The translations under genes were made by a program, and so were the position numbers. A model generated the notes under the pieces. The model did no database searches and was not told the origin of the DNA. It saw nothing but the letters and a program-made list of their open reading frames with translations. From Streptomyces sp. CB00316 (GTDB lineage Bacteria; Actinomycetota; Actinomycetes; Streptomycetales; Streptomycetaceae): a stretch of DNA of 64,000 nt. Positions 8,862 to 17,650 of this stretch are shown here, in pieces. The stretch spans positions 647,626 through 711,625 of the forward strand of contig NZ_LIXI01000003.1 of NCBI RefSeq assembly GCF_001905595.1, read 5' to 3'. Position 1 is the stretch's first letter; each line of letters begins with the position of its first letter.

Positions 8862-9041
8862 GTGGGCAAGAGCACTGACATGGCCCGCGCCAAGGCGCGC
8901 CGGCTGAAAGGCATGAAGAAGGAGTCGGACGGCATCGCCCTCGGCGACGAGCGGATGAAGGCCGAAGGAAGGCGGGAGCGGGAGGCGGCCCGCCGGGAGG
9001 AAGAGCGGGCCCGCGCACTGCGGGAGGCCTCCGGCCACTGA
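8862..9041 (+). CDS. Small highly charged protein (59 aa)
   Basis: A 59-residue protein starting at GTG 8862 behind CGGAGG. It is almost entirely charged: a Lys/Arg-rich front (KARRLKGMKKE) and a long Arg/Glu helix (RREREAARREEERARALRE) that looks like a single charged helix or coiled coil. Similar short hydrophilic proteins recur in Streptomyces with no known role. The start is supported by the ribosome binding site. Confidence 0.6.
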   Translation: MGKSTDMARAKARRLKGMKKESDGIALGDERMKAEGRREREAARREEERARALREASGH

Positions 9042-9155
9042 GGTGGCGGGGCATCTCCGCGCACGGCACGGCGCCCCCGCGCCCGCCTCCCCGCGCACCG
9101 GGGCGGCTCTTCGCGTACGGGCGGTGCCCCCTCGACGTACTGACGGCGAGCCGCC

Positions 9156-9824
9156 TCAGCGGGCCCGTGCCGCCTCCGTGACCGCGTCCACGATGTCCTT
9201 GTCCAGGGCAGCCCGCACGAGCGCGGCGGCGAACCTCGCGTCATCGTGTCCGCGCGCCGCCCGGGCCAGCGTGCCGGGGGAGGTGGGCAGGCCCAGCCGC
9301 TCGGCCCCTTGCAGCGCCTTCGCCCCCAGCCAGGGGCCGGTCTCCGGCCAGAGGGACTGCACCTCGCGTACGAAGATGTCGGCCCCGGCCGGTCCGATGC
9401 CCGGCGCGCGCCGCAGCCCCTCCACCAGCCGGTCCCGGTCCCCGTCGGCCTCCTCGCGCAGCCGGCGCAGATCACCCCGCCAGGTGTCCAGGACGAGCTG
9501 GGCACCTTCACCGAGCTGGGTGGCGGTGCGCTCGTCGTAACGCCGGTAGTGGCCTTCCCCCAACGCGTCCACCCGCTGCTGCCAGGTGGCGTCCACCATC
9601 TGGCGCGGAGTGCGCATGCCGTGGTCGAAGAGGGCCCGGGCGGCTGCGACGGCCACCGAGGCGCGGATACGGGCGGACAGCAGGAGGCTCAGCACCAGGA
9701 GCTGGTACAGCGGCTGCGGGGTGTCCTTGAGCCGGATGCCCGCCTCCTCCGCGTACGTCCGGCCGCACTCCTCCACCAGCGCGTCGGCGATCCGACGTGC
9801 CGAAGGCGGTTTCCTCCCGCTCAC
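9156..9824 (-). CDS. Endonuclease III / HhH-GPD family DNA repair protein
   Basis: 222 residues from the GTG at 9824, which overlaps the stop of the upstream small membrane gene (GTGA), so the two are translationally coupled. The C-terminal half contains a helix-hairpin-helix (LRRAPGIGPAGADIFVREVQ) typical of the HhH-GPD base-excision-repair fold. The N-terminal half has the helical LVLSLLLSARIRASVAVAAARAL, the position where EndoIII has its first helices. The C-terminal iron-sulphur cysteine loop of true EndoIII is absent, so it is a shortened glycosylase-like paralogue. Substrate unknown. Confidence 0.75.
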   Translation of the reverse strand: MSGRKPPSARRIADALVEECGRTYAEEAGIRLKDTPQPLYQLLVLSLLLSARIRASVAVAAARALFDHGMRTPRQMVDATWQQRVDALGEGHYRRYDERTATQLGEGAQLVLDTWRGDLRRLREEADGDRDRLVEGLRRAPGIGPAGADIFVREVQSLWPETGPWLGAKALQGAERLGLPTSPGTLARAARGHDDARFAAALVRAALDKDIVDAVTEAARAR

Positions 9825-10003
9825 GCCAGACCGAAGACCCGTGCGGCGAAGAACCCGGCGACCAGCAGCGCGCCGAGCACGATGAGGCCGATCCAGACGG
9901 CCGGGTGCTCCCAGACACCGCCGTCCGGGCGCTCCTCGTGGGCATCGCCGATGGAGCCCTCGGCGGGGGGCGTCTCTGTGGGGGGATTCACGAGAACAGC
10001 CAT
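9821..10003 (-). CDS. Small single-pass membrane protein, DUF6480-like
   Basis: 60 residues: a hydrophilic, proline- and acid-rich first half (PPTETPPAEGSIGDAHEERP) and one C-terminal membrane helix (AVWIGLIVLGALLVAGFFAARV). The architecture matches, from memory, the Streptomyces DUF6480 family. It is the first gene of a two-gene unit whose second gene encodes the glycosylase-like protein, joined by a GTGA overlap. Function unknown. Confidence 0.7.
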   Translation of the reverse strand: MAVLVNPPTETPPAEGSIGDAHEERPDGGVWEHPAVWIGLIVLGALLVAGFFAARVFGLA

Positions 10004-10130
10004 GTATCCAGAGTCCCTCGGTAGCGGCTCGCGCGCATGCCGGACCCCTTTCCGCCGCCGGGACAGGGCCGTACGGAGGCACCCCGGGCGCGGAGCGCTG
10101 CGCGCGGGGAAAACGGGGCACCGTCAAGGA

Positions 10131-11336
10131 ATGCCCGCCGTTTCCGCGCCCGTCATCAAGCTCGTGCAGCGCACCACCGAGCCCGCGGGGGTACAGACGC
10201 TGCGCTCGACCGCGGCCGCCGTCATCGCCTACTCCGTGGCCGTGTGGGCCCTGCCCGAACCGGCTCCGCTGACCGCTCCCCTCACGGCGCTCCTGGTCGT
10301 GCAGGTGACCCTCTACGCCACCCTCACCACCGGCATCCGGCGCGTGAACTCCGTCATCGTCGGCGTGCTCATCGCCATCGCCTTCAGCTCCCTGGTGGGG
10401 CTGAGCTGGTGGAGCCTCGGCCTGACCATCTTCACCTCGCTGCTGATCGGGCGGCTGGTGCGGGTCAACGAGTTCGTACCCGAGGTGGCGATCAGCGCGA
10501 TGCTCGTGCTCGGCGTCTCCCAGGTCGCCGACACCGCCTGGGACCGGGTCTGGGAGACGCTCATCGGGGCGGTGGTCGGGCTGCTGTTCAACCTGGTCTT
10601 CGCCCCGCCCGTCTGGGTGGCGTCGGCGGGCTCCTCCATCGGCTCCCTGGCCGGCCGGATGGGCACCATGCTCCGCAGCATGGGCGAGGAGGTGGTCGGG
10701 AACAATCCCGTCTCCCGGGCGGCGGCCCGGCTCCACGAGGCCCGCAGGCTCGACCACGACATCGTCGAGGTCGACGCCTCGCTCCGCCAGGCGGAGGAAA
10801 GTCTTACCCTCAACCCCAGGGTGAGACAAGGGCTGCTCTACCGGGTGGTCCTGCGCACCGGACTCGACACCCTGGAGATCTGCGCGGTCGTGCTGCGGGT
10901 CCTGTCCCGCACCCTCACCGACCTGGCGAAGGCCCGCGTGGAGGAGACGCTGTTCCCGGCCGATGTGGCGGGCCTGCTCCAGGAGCTGTTCGGCCGGCTC
11001 GCCGACGCCATCGAGAGCTTCGCCGAACTCGTCACCGCCCCCCTCGCCGCCGACGGAGAGGCGGCGGAGGACCGGCTCGCCGAAGCGCTCGCCCGCAGCC
11101 GCGCCACCCGCGATCTGGTGGCCGACCTGCTGCTGGAGGACGTCCAGGAGCACCCGCGCCAGTGGCAGCTGCACGGGGCGCTGCTCGCCGAGATCGACCG
11201 GGTGCTCGCCGAGCTCGACATCGACGAACGGACGAAGCGGCTGGGCGAGGAGCTGGACCGGCGCGCCTCCGAGGCCCACGAGCGGCACCCCCGGGTGCGC
11301 GCGGTGGTGCGGCGGCTGAGCCGGGCCGCCACGTGA
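10131..11336 (+). CDS. FUSC/aromatic-acid-exporter-like membrane protein
   Basis: 401 residues. The N-terminal half (about 20-165) holds six closely packed hydrophobic segments typical of the FUSC/ArAE fold (TALLVVQVTLYATLTTGIRRVNSVIVGVLIAI, then two further pairs). The C-terminal half is a long cytoplasmic helical domain rich in Glu and Arg. Members are thought to export aromatic acids or other small molecules; no substrate can be named. Start at ATG 10131 with AAGGA unusually close to it. The frame is open much further left only because it runs antisense through the previous genes. Confidence 0.75.
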   Translation: MPAVSAPVIKLVQRTTEPAGVQTLRSTAAAVIAYSVAVWALPEPAPLTAPLTALLVVQVTLYATLTTGIRRVNSVIVGVLIAIAFSSLVGLSWWSLGLTIFTSLLIGRLVRVNEFVPEVAISAMLVLGVSQVADTAWDRVWETLIGAVVGLLFNLVFAPPVWVASAGSSIGSLAGRMGTMLRSMGEEVVGNNPVSRAAARLHEARRLDHDIVEVDASLRQAEESLTLNPRVRQGLLYRVVLRTGLDTLEICAVVLRVLSRTLTDLAKARVEETLFPADVAGLLQELFGRLADAIESFAELVTAPLAADGEAAEDRLAEALARSRATRDLVADLLLEDVQEHPRQWQLHGALLAEIDRVLAELDIDERTKRLGEELDRRASEAHERHPRVRAVVRRLSRAAT

Positions 11337-11424
11337 ATCGCTCACCGCGGGGTACGCGGGATGCGGAAGCCTCCGGTCGCTGGTTCGCTGGAGGCAGTGG
11401 TCCCCCCCGGTCCAAGGAGTGGTG

Positions 11425-11616
11425 ATGAGCGGTTCGGACGAGCCCGCCGACCTGGCGCGGCAGATGCGTGAGAAGGCCCAGCAGCTCGCCGAGGCGGCGG
11501 AACGCGCGACAGACCCGCAGGAACGGCAGCGGCTGGAGAAGAAGTCCCGGACGATCCGGGACCGGAGCGAACAGCAGAGCGGTATGGCCGCCGGGGACAT
11601 CTACCCCCAGAAGTAG
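11425..11616 (+). CDS. Small hydrophilic protein, DUF6381-like
   Basis: 63 residues, strongly helical and charged (LARQMREKAQQLAEAAERATD...RQRLEKKSRTIRDRSEQQSG), ending GDIYPQK. The pattern matches my memory of the Streptomyces DUF6381 family. AAGGAG lies just upstream of the ATG at 11425. Function unknown; the heptad-like spacing suggests a coiled coil. Confidence 0.7.
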   Translation: MSGSDEPADLARQMREKAQQLAEAAERATDPQERQRLEKKSRTIRDRSEQQSGMAAGDIYPQK

Positions 11617-11654
11617 GCGGCCCGGCAGTACCGGCAGTACCGGCCCCCACGCGA

Positions 11655-11696
11655 GGGCCCCGCCCGCCCCGGCCCGTGAGCGGGGCGGGCGGCCCC
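11655..11696. terminator. Bidirectional terminator hairpin
   Basis: A GC-rich inverted repeat (11655-11671 with 11681-11696, loop about 9 bases) lies between the convergent DUF6381-like gene and the PHP-domain gene. Confidence 0.7.
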
Positions 11697-11704
11697 GTGC
11701 GCCG

Positions 11705-12718
11705 TCACCCCGCCCACTCCAGCAGCCGCTCCACCGGCCAGGTGGTCACCACCCGCTCCGCCGGTACGCCGCACTCCTCGGCCCGTGCACAGCCGTTGAT
11801 CTGCCAGTCCAGCTGGCCGGGGGCGTGCGCGTCGGTGTCGATGGCGAAGAGGGTGCCCGCCTCCACGGCCTTGCTCAGCAGCCGGCGGGGCGGGTCCAGC
11901 CGCTCCGGCCGGCAGTTGATCTCCACAGCCGTCCCCGCCTCGGCGCAGGCGGCGAAGACCCGGTCCGCGTCGAACCGCGACTGCGGCCTGCCGCGCCCCG
12001 ACAGCAGACGGCCCGTGCAGTGGCCCAGCACATTCGCCTGCGGATGACGGACGGCCGCCTCCAGGCGCCGGGTCATCGGGGCCGGGTCCATCCGCAGCTT
12101 GGAGTGGACGGAAACGACCACCACGTCCAGCCGCTCCAGCAACTCCGGCTCCTGGTCCAGCGAACCGTCCGGCAGGATGTCGCACTCGATCCCGGTCAGC
12201 AGGCGGAACGGCGCCCACTCCTCGTTGAGCCGTGCCACCACCGCCAGCTGCTCCCGCAGCCGCTCGGGTGACAGGCCCTTGGCCACCGTCAGCCGGGGCG
12301 AGTGGTCGGTGAGCACCGCCCACTCATGTCCCAGCTCCAACGCCGTGCGGCCCATCTCCTCGATCGGGCTGCCGCCGTCCGACCAGTCGGAGTGGAGATG
12401 GCAGTCGCCCCGCAGCCGGGACAGGAGTTCTTGGCCCCCCTCCGGCGCGGGCTCGGCGGAGGCCTCCTCCTCCAGCCGCTCCAGGTAGCCGGGCACCTCA
12501 CCCGCTTGGGCCTCCCGGATCACCTGTGCGGTCCGGGGGCCGATCCCGGAGACCCGCTCCAGGGTCCCCGCGGCCACCCGCTCGGCCGCCTCCCCGGGCT
12601 CCATCGCGTCCACCACCTCGGCGGCCGTCCGGAAGGCCTTCACTCGGTAAGTGGCGGCCTGCGAGCGCTCCAGCAGGAACGCGGTACGCCGCAGAGCGGT
12701 GACGGGGTCCATCGGCAC
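11705..12718 (-). CDS. PHP-domain metal-dependent hydrolase with helix-hairpin-helix (PolX-like)
   Basis: 337 residues. Residues 1-95 resemble the DNA-polymerase-X-type helix-hairpin-helix region (TLERVSGIGPRTAQVIREA). From about residue 105 a PHP domain follows with its metal-binding signatures: GDCHLHSDWSDGG, LTDHSP, TGIECDI, VSVHSK and IDTDAHAPGQLDW. The layout equals the C-terminal half of bacterial PolX without the polymerase core, so DNA end-processing or phosphoesterase activity is plausible. Start at the ATG at 12718 behind TGGAGGTG. It stands alone on the minus strand. Confidence 0.82.
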   Translation of the reverse strand: MPMDPVTALRRTAFLLERSQAATYRVKAFRTAAEVVDAMEPGEAAERVAAGTLERVSGIGPRTAQVIREAQAGEVPGYLERLEEEASAEPAPEGGQELLSRLRGDCHLHSDWSDGGSPIEEMGRTALELGHEWAVLTDHSPRLTVAKGLSPERLREQLAVVARLNEEWAPFRLLTGIECDILPDGSLDQEPELLERLDVVVVSVHSKLRMDPAPMTRRLEAAVRHPQANVLGHCTGRLLSGRGRPQSRFDADRVFAACAEAGTAVEINCRPERLDPPRRLLSKAVEAGTLFAIDTDAHAPGQLDWQINGCARAEECGVPAERVVTTWPVERLLEWAG

Positions 12719-12814
12719 CTCCAGGTGGGAGCGTCGGCCGCCCGCAGGTCACCCGTCCGGGCCGCCCGTCCCCAGGATGGCCGCAGCGGCGCCAGGACGG
12801 CCACCGCACCGCCG

Positions 12815-13192
12815 TCACCCGGAGCCGGACGATCCACCCGCTCCCTCAGGCTCCGCCACCCAGCGCCGGGCCCCGTAGTCGTAGTCGTGGACGGGCCGCC
12901 CCGGCGCCCCGCTCGTACGGAACGGGCGCCCGCCGTCGTCGATCCGCACCGTGCCGGACCGTCCCCCGCCGCTCCACCGCAGCTCAGCGACCCAGTCGCA
13001 GGCGCACCGGGCCGTACGCCCGGTGACGAGGAAGACCTCGGGGTCCGAGGCCGAGACCCGGTACGGGAAGGAGACCGGCGCGATGGGCTCACCCGTGTCG
13101 TTGCCCGGCACCGACCGGGCCACCGGACGCTCCGCGTCGAGATCGACGTCGAACATCCGCGGGGTGAGCGCCCCGCCGCAACCGGAACTCAT
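12815..13192 (-). CDS. C-terminal part of a split HTH-family protein (second half after frameshift)
   Basis: 125 residues beginning SSGCGGALTPRMFDVDLDAERP and containing SDPEVFLVTG, CACDWVAELRW and IDDGGRPFRTSG. In the Streptomyces family I recall, these elements form the C-terminal domain of one protein whose N-terminus is a helix-turn-helix domain, encoded just upstream here in another frame. The ATG at 13192 overlaps the upstream stop (ATGA), so the part could be translated by coupling. Adding one G to the run of eight G at about 13204-13211 would join the two frames as AGGGRVHRMSSGCGG. It is probably half of a frameshifted gene. Confidence 0.6.
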   Translation of the reverse strand: MSSGCGGALTPRMFDVDLDAERPVARSVPGNDTGEPIAPVSFPYRVSASDPEVFLVTGRTARCACDWVAELRWSGGGRSGTVRIDDGGRPFRTSGAPGRPVHDYDYGARRWVAEPEGAGGSSGSG

Positions 13193-14136
13193 CCGGTGGA
13201 CCCGCCCCCCCCGGCGGGCTCCCGCCGCGCCACCACCCGGATTCGCAGCGCTTCCAGGACCACCGCCCGCTCGCCCGTGCCCTGGAGGGTGATCCGTACG
13301 CCGGTCTCACCCGCGTGCACCGCGCCGAGCGCCTTCGCCCAGGGCTCCGCGTCGGCCTCGGCCGGTGGCGGCGGGACGGCGCCCGGGGGACGGGCGATGA
13401 GGTAGGCGTGCCCGCAGCCGTACCGCCAGACGTGGTCGTCGGTGGTCCAGGTGAACGGGGGAGCGGCGGGCCGCGCCACCGGTGGCTGCCGTTCGGGGCG
13501 CTCCGGCCGCGTGGGCCCGCCGAAGGCCGCGATCAGGGCGAGCGCCAGGGCGGCGACGGCCGCGCAGTCGGCCAGGGCCGGCGCCCACCGGCGTACGACG
13601 GGTGAGGGGAGCGTCGAGGGCGCGGGCACGGGCGGGGCCCCGTCGCGGTGCGTGGAGGTGGCCACGGGCGGAACGGAACCGCCGAGGGCCTTTGTACCGG
13701 GCGTGCCCGGGCCCCTGCCCGCTTTCGCGTCCGCCCGCGCCCCGGCGGCCGGGGCGAGTGCCCTTTCCGCGTCTCCTCCGGCTTCGGCGACCGGGGCCGC
13801 CACCGCCTCCGCGCTTCCCCCTGTCTCGTCGGCCGGGACCCCCGCCGCGCCCGCCTCCTGCCGCTCCACCCGTTCCGCGTCCGCCCGCAGCCACAGCCGG
13901 TGCAGTGCCTGCCGTTCCTCGGCGGTGCGGCCGCACAGCCGTGCCAGCCGCTCCACCGGGGCGAACTCCGCCGGCACGGTCTGCCCGGTGCAGTACCGGT
14001 GGAGCGTCGAGCCGCTGACTCCGATCCGCCGGGCGAGGGCCGCGTACGTCCGGCCCGAGCCCGCCCGCAGCTCCCGCAACCGGTCCGCCAGCACCTCCCG
14101 CGCGAGCTCCTCGCCCGTTCCGCCGTCACCCGACAC
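13189..14136 (-). CDS. XRE-type helix-turn-helix membrane protein (first half of a frameshifted gene)
   Basis: 315 residues from the GTG at 14136, chosen because GGGGAGG lies about 9 bases upstream; an ATG at 14199 in the same frame has no such site. Residues 15-75 form an XRE helix-turn-helix (LRELRAGSGRTYAALARRIGVSGSTLHRYCTG). A low-complexity Ala/Glu/Pro linker follows, then one membrane helix near residue 200 (LADCAAVAALALALIAAFGG) and an extracellular domain starting TTDDHVWRYGCGHAYLI. The frame stops right after a run of eight G. The continuation lies in the next frame, so this looks like a membrane-anchored regulator broken by a 1-base indel. Confidence 0.65.
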   Translation of the reverse strand: MSGDGGTGEELAREVLADRLRELRAGSGRTYAALARRIGVSGSTLHRYCTGQTVPAEFAPVERLARLCGRTAEERQALHRLWLRADAERVERQEAGAAGVPADETGGSAEAVAAPVAEAGGDAERALAPAAGARADAKAGRGPGTPGTKALGGSVPPVATSTHRDGAPPVPAPSTLPSPVVRRWAPALADCAAVAALALALIAAFGGPTRPERPERQPPVARPAAPPFTWTTDDHVWRYGCGHAYLIARPPGAVPPPPAEADAEPWAKALGAVHAGETGVRITLQGTGERAVVLEALRIRVVARREPAGGGGSTG

Positions 14137-14324
14137 CCGCTCGACCTCCCCCGGCCGTTCCACCAAGGCGTTCCACCCCACCGAGAACACCCACGTCACC
14201 GGAGGTGGGACGGTTCCAGGGCCGCCGGAACCCGTGTCGTGCTTGTCGCCGTCGGGAGGCCCGCCCCAGGCTGGTGCCGTTCCACCGACCCGACCGCTCG
14301 ACCACCTGAACGGGGATCACCACC

Positions 14325-14939
14325 ATGCGCACCACCCGCACGATCCGCACCGCACTCCTGACCGCCGCGGTCGCGGGCCTCGCCGCCACCGCACTGCCCA
14401 CGGCACCCGCGTCCGCCGCCCCCGCCGCGCCGAAGTTCCTCTCCGCCGGGCAGTGGCCCGCCTCCCTCACCCCGTGGACCGGCGGGCCGGTGCAGAAGGG
14501 CCTGCCCGAGGACGGCTCCGCCTGCACGGCGGGAACCATCCCGGCCGAGGGCACCCGCCACCGGGACTTCCGTACCGAGCTGGACACCGGCGCCCGCCAG
14601 ACCATCACCGTCGCCCCCACCACCGCGAAGGCGAAGGCGCTCGCCGCCGGGCTGCGGACCGCGCTGGCGACCTGCCTCGACCGGCTGAAGGAGCAGGAGC
14701 CCGGCCTCGAGGGCGTCAGCCGCTACCACGGCCGGGTGAACGTGGAGGAGGGCGCGCACGTCTACAGCATCGACACGTCCTACCCGGAGGTCGGCTCCAC
14801 CGACATCGGCCTCCACTCCGTCGGCCGGGACGGCCGAACGGTGACCGTCCTGGAGTGGGGACAGCTGGGTGACCTGGACGGCGCCCCGCTGAAGGGATTC
14901 AGGAAGACGACCGGCACCGCCGTCGCCAAGCTGCACTGA
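14325..14939 (+). CDS. Secreted protein of unknown function
   Basis: 204 residues with a clear Sec signal peptide (MRTTRTIRTALLTAAVAGLAA then ASAAPAAP, cleavage near residue 32). The mature part has two cysteines (ACTAG and TCLDRL) that may form a disulfide. Its beta-rich pattern resembles small sensor-like extracellular domains of actinobacteria, but I do not recognise a named family. GGGGAT lies upstream of the ATG. It is monocistronic, closed by a strong hairpin. Confidence 0.7.
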   Translation: MRTTRTIRTALLTAAVAGLAATALPTAPASAAPAAPKFLSAGQWPASLTPWTGGPVQKGLPEDGSACTAGTIPAEGTRHRDFRTELDTGARQTITVAPTTAKAKALAAGLRTALATCLDRLKEQEPGLEGVSRYHGRVNVEEGAHVYSIDTSYPEVGSTDIGLHSVGRDGRTVTVLEWGQLGDLDGAPLKGFRKTTGTAVAKLH

Positions 14940-14944
14940 GACCG

Positions 14945-14989
14945 CGTCGGCGGAGCGGCCGGCACGGGGTTCCGGCCGCTCCGCCGACG
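14945..14989 (+). terminator. Perfect 18-bp hairpin terminator
   Basis: Perfect 18-bp arms (14945-14962 and 14972-14989) with a 9-base loop directly after the secreted-protein gene. The second arm covers an upstream in-frame GTG of the next gene, which argues that the next gene starts later. Confidence 0.8.
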
Positions 14990-15024
14990 TGCGCTGCCCC
15001 CGCTGCGGGGAGCATGCTGGCTGT

Positions 15025-17634
15025 GTGACCCGGCACGATGCGACCCGGCCCACCCCGTCCCCCGGAAGCGGGGCCGCGGCCGGGCGAGACGGCGGCGGCC
15101 GAGTACCGGACGAGCTGTCCCTCGTACTCGCGCAGGGGGTGGTCAGCGCCGTCGAGGCCGCCGGGGGATACGCGGGAGGCATCTACCTCCGCTCCGGGAC
15201 GCCCGGGCTGCTGCGCCTCGCCGTCCTCGCCGGGCTGCCGGGGCCGCTGTTCCGGCCCTGGTGGCGGATGCACGTGAACCGGCCGTTCCCGGTCTCCGAG
15301 GCCTACCGCTCCGGGCGGCCCGTGCTGCTCGCCGACGCGGAGGAGGGCATGCGGCGGTTTCCCCAGCTGATGGCGGGGCTGCCGTTCCCGTTCGGCTCGC
15401 TGTGGGTCCCGATCACCGGCCCGCAGGGCAGCATGGGGGTGATGGCCGTCCTGCGGTCGGCCACCCCGGGCGAGGAGATCGCTCCCTCCGACGGGGAGCG
15501 GCTGCTGCGCCTGGGCCACCGCCTCGGGGCCGCGCTCGACGATCTGGAGTCGCGGTCCCTCCCCGTCGTCTGGGAGAAGGAGCCGATCCCCGTCCAGCTG
15601 CCGGCCGCCCCCGCGCCCCCGGTGCGGGTCGGCAGCTTCGACTGGGACCTCCACTCCGGGGGCCTCACCGCGGACGACGACCTGTGCGCGATCTTCGGGA
15701 CCGAGCCGGCGAAGTTCCCCGGCACCGTCGACGCCCTCGCCGAGCGCCTCGTACCGGAGGACGTGTACGGGCTGTGGGCCCTGGCCCGGCAGGCGGTGGA
15801 GTCCGCCGATCCGGTGGCCCGCCGGATGCGGCTGCGCGGCCCCGACGGCCGATACCACCTGCTGGAGCTCTCCGGCCGCTGGACCCACCCGGACGGGGAG
15901 AGCGCCGAGAGCCATCTGACGGGCTTCGTCGTCGACTTCGGCGCGGGACCCGTCATCGCGGAGGCGGCGGACCGGTTGCCCCGGGGGATCATCTCCCTGG
16001 ACCGGATCGGGCGCATCACGTACGCCAACGCGCTCGCGGAGGAGCTGCTGGACCTCCCCCGCGCCGAGCTGGTGGGCCACGTCGTGTGGGAGGTCCTGCC
16101 GTGGTTCGGGCATCCGGCGTACGAGGACCACTGCCGGGCGGCCCTGATCTCCGACGAACCCGTCCACTTCCTCGCGCGGCGGGCCCCGTCCGTCTGGCTC
16201 TCGGTCTCGCTGTACCCGGGCCACGACGGGCTGAGCGCGGTGTTCCAGGCCACGGAACGGCCGGCGTACGTGCCCGGCTCCGTCACCGCGCCCGGGCTGG
16301 GCATCGGCTCCACCGCCGACCGGTCCTCCGCCCTCTACCGTCCGGTGGCTCTGGCCATCGCCCTCACCGAGGCGGTCACGGCCCGTCAGGTCTCCGCCGT
16401 GGTCACCGAGGAGCTGCTGCCCGCGTTCGGCGGCCGGCAGCTCGCCATCTACCTGCTGAGCGAACGTCACCTCCACCTCGCCTGGGAGACGGGGTTCCCC
16501 AAGGGGTTCCTCGACCGCTTCGACGGGGTCGGGCTCGACGTCTCCATCCCCGGCGTGGAGACTCTGACCACCGGCCGCCCGATCTTCTTCGAGTCCATGC
16601 AGCGCCTCGCCGACGCGTACCCGGGCATCCCGATGGAGACGGACGTCGGTGCGCGCGCCTTCCTCCCGCTGATCGCGTCGGGGCGGCCCGTCGGCTCGTG
16701 CATCCTCGGCTTCGACCGGCCCCGCGGGTTCAGCCCGGAGGAGCGCACCGTCCTGACCGCCCTGGCCGGGCTCATCGCCCAGGCCCTGCAACGTGCCCAG
16801 CGGTACGACAGCGAGTCGGCGCTGGCCCGGGGGCTCCAGGACGCCCTGCTGCCGCACCGGCTTCCGGAGGTCGACGGGGTCGACACCCTCGGGCGCTACC
16901 TCTCCGGCACGCAGGACATGGAGGTGGGCGGCGACTGGTACGACGTCATCGAGACCGGCCACGAACTCGCCCTGGTCATCGGCGACGTCCAGGGGCACGG
17001 TGTCGCGGCTGCCGCCACCATGGGGCAACTACGCAGCGCGGTACGGGCGTTCGCTCTCAGCAACCATGACCCGCAGGAGGTGATGAGCGGCACCAACCGG
17101 CTGCTCATCGATCTCGACCCGGGACAGTTCGCCAGCTGCTGCTACATCGCGCTGGACCCGCTCACGGGACGGGCCCGTGCCGTACGGGCGGGGCACCCGC
17201 AGCCGGTGCTGCGGCACCCCGACGGCCGGACCGAGGTGCTGGACCTGGCCGGCGGCATCGTGCTCGGCATCGACGGGCAGGCGACGTACCCCGTGACGGA
17301 GCTGCAACTCGATCCGGGTGACATGCTCGCCCTGTTCACCGACGGGCTCATCGAACGCCCCGGGACCGATATCGACGAGGGCATCGAACGGCTGCGGGCC
17401 ACCATCGCCGGGAGCGGCCCGGTCCCGCTGGCCGAGATGGCGAACCGGGTGATCGGGGAGGCCCGGCAGGCCACCGACCGGCCCGACGACATCGCGCTCC
17501 TGGTCGCCGCCCGCTGGACGAACCTCCCGGAGAAGGCGCCGCAGCCGTCCCGTGAGACCGCCCCGCCGGACCTGTGGCGGACGTTCCGCGGGCCGGGCCC
17601 GGGAGGCACGACGAGTGCGCCGGACCCGGCCTGA
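15025..17634 (+). CDS. GAF/PAS-domain SpoIIE-type protein phosphatase
   Basis: 869 residues. In order: an N-terminal GAF-like domain (about 30-180), a PAS domain (about 200-300, FDWDLHSGGLTADDDLCAIFG), a second PAS (about 315-420, GIISLDRIGRITYANALAEELL), a GAF domain (about 450-600) and a C-terminal PP2C/SpoIIE phosphatase (about 620-840) with metal-binding VGGDWYDVI and GDVQGHG, and ALFTDGLIE. Such proteins dephosphorylate anti-anti-sigma factors in Streptomyces partner-switching systems. The partner is not in the window. Start at the GTG at 15025; the GTG at 14989 lies inside a terminator arm. Confidence 0.87.
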   Translation: MTRHDATRPTPSPGSGAAAGRDGGGRVPDELSLVLAQGVVSAVEAAGGYAGGIYLRSGTPGLLRLAVLAGLPGPLFRPWWRMHVNRPFPVSEAYRSGRPVLLADAEEGMRRFPQLMAGLPFPFGSLWVPITGPQGSMGVMAVLRSATPGEEIAPSDGERLLRLGHRLGAALDDLESRSLPVVWEKEPIPVQLPAAPAPPVRVGSFDWDLHSGGLTADDDLCAIFGTEPAKFPGTVDALAERLVPEDVYGLWALARQAVESADPVARRMRLRGPDGRYHLLELSGRWTHPDGESAESHLTGFVVDFGAGPVIAEAADRLPRGIISLDRIGRITYANALAEELLDLPRAELVGHVVWEVLPWFGHPAYEDHCRAALISDEPVHFLARRAPSVWLSVSLYPGHDGLSAVFQATERPAYVPGSVTAPGLGIGSTADRSSALYRPVALAIALTEAVTARQVSAVVTEELLPAFGGRQLAIYLLSERHLHLAWETGFPKGFLDRFDGVGLDVSIPGVETLTTGRPIFFESMQRLADAYPGIPMETDVGARAFLPLIASGRPVGSCILGFDRPRGFSPEERTVLTALAGLIAQALQRAQRYDSESALARGLQDALLPHRLPEVDGVDTLGRYLSGTQDMEVGGDWYDVIETGHELALVIGDVQGHGVAAAATMGQLRSAVRAFALSNHDPQEVMSGTNRLLIDLDPGQFASCCYIALDPLTGRARAVRAGHPQPVLRHPDGRTEVLDLAGGIVLGIDGQATYPVTELQLDPGDMLALFTDGLIERPGTDIDEGIERLRATIAGSGPVPLAEMANRVIGEARQATDRPDDIALLVAARWTNLPEKAPQPSRETAPPDLWRTFRGPGPGGTTSAPDPA

Positions 17635-17650
17635 GCGGTGAAGGTCCTGA

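Noticed and set aside
9156..11600. 814-codon minus-strand frame spanning the glycosylase-like gene and beyond
   Set aside because: Only the last 222 codons look like a protein family. The rest is antisense to the FUSC-like membrane gene, and the GTG at 9824 with its GTGA overlap explains the real start.
14989..15024. Upstream GTG start for the SpoIIE phosphatase
   Set aside because: It lies in the second arm of a perfect 18-bp terminator hairpin; the GTG at 15025 is better placed.
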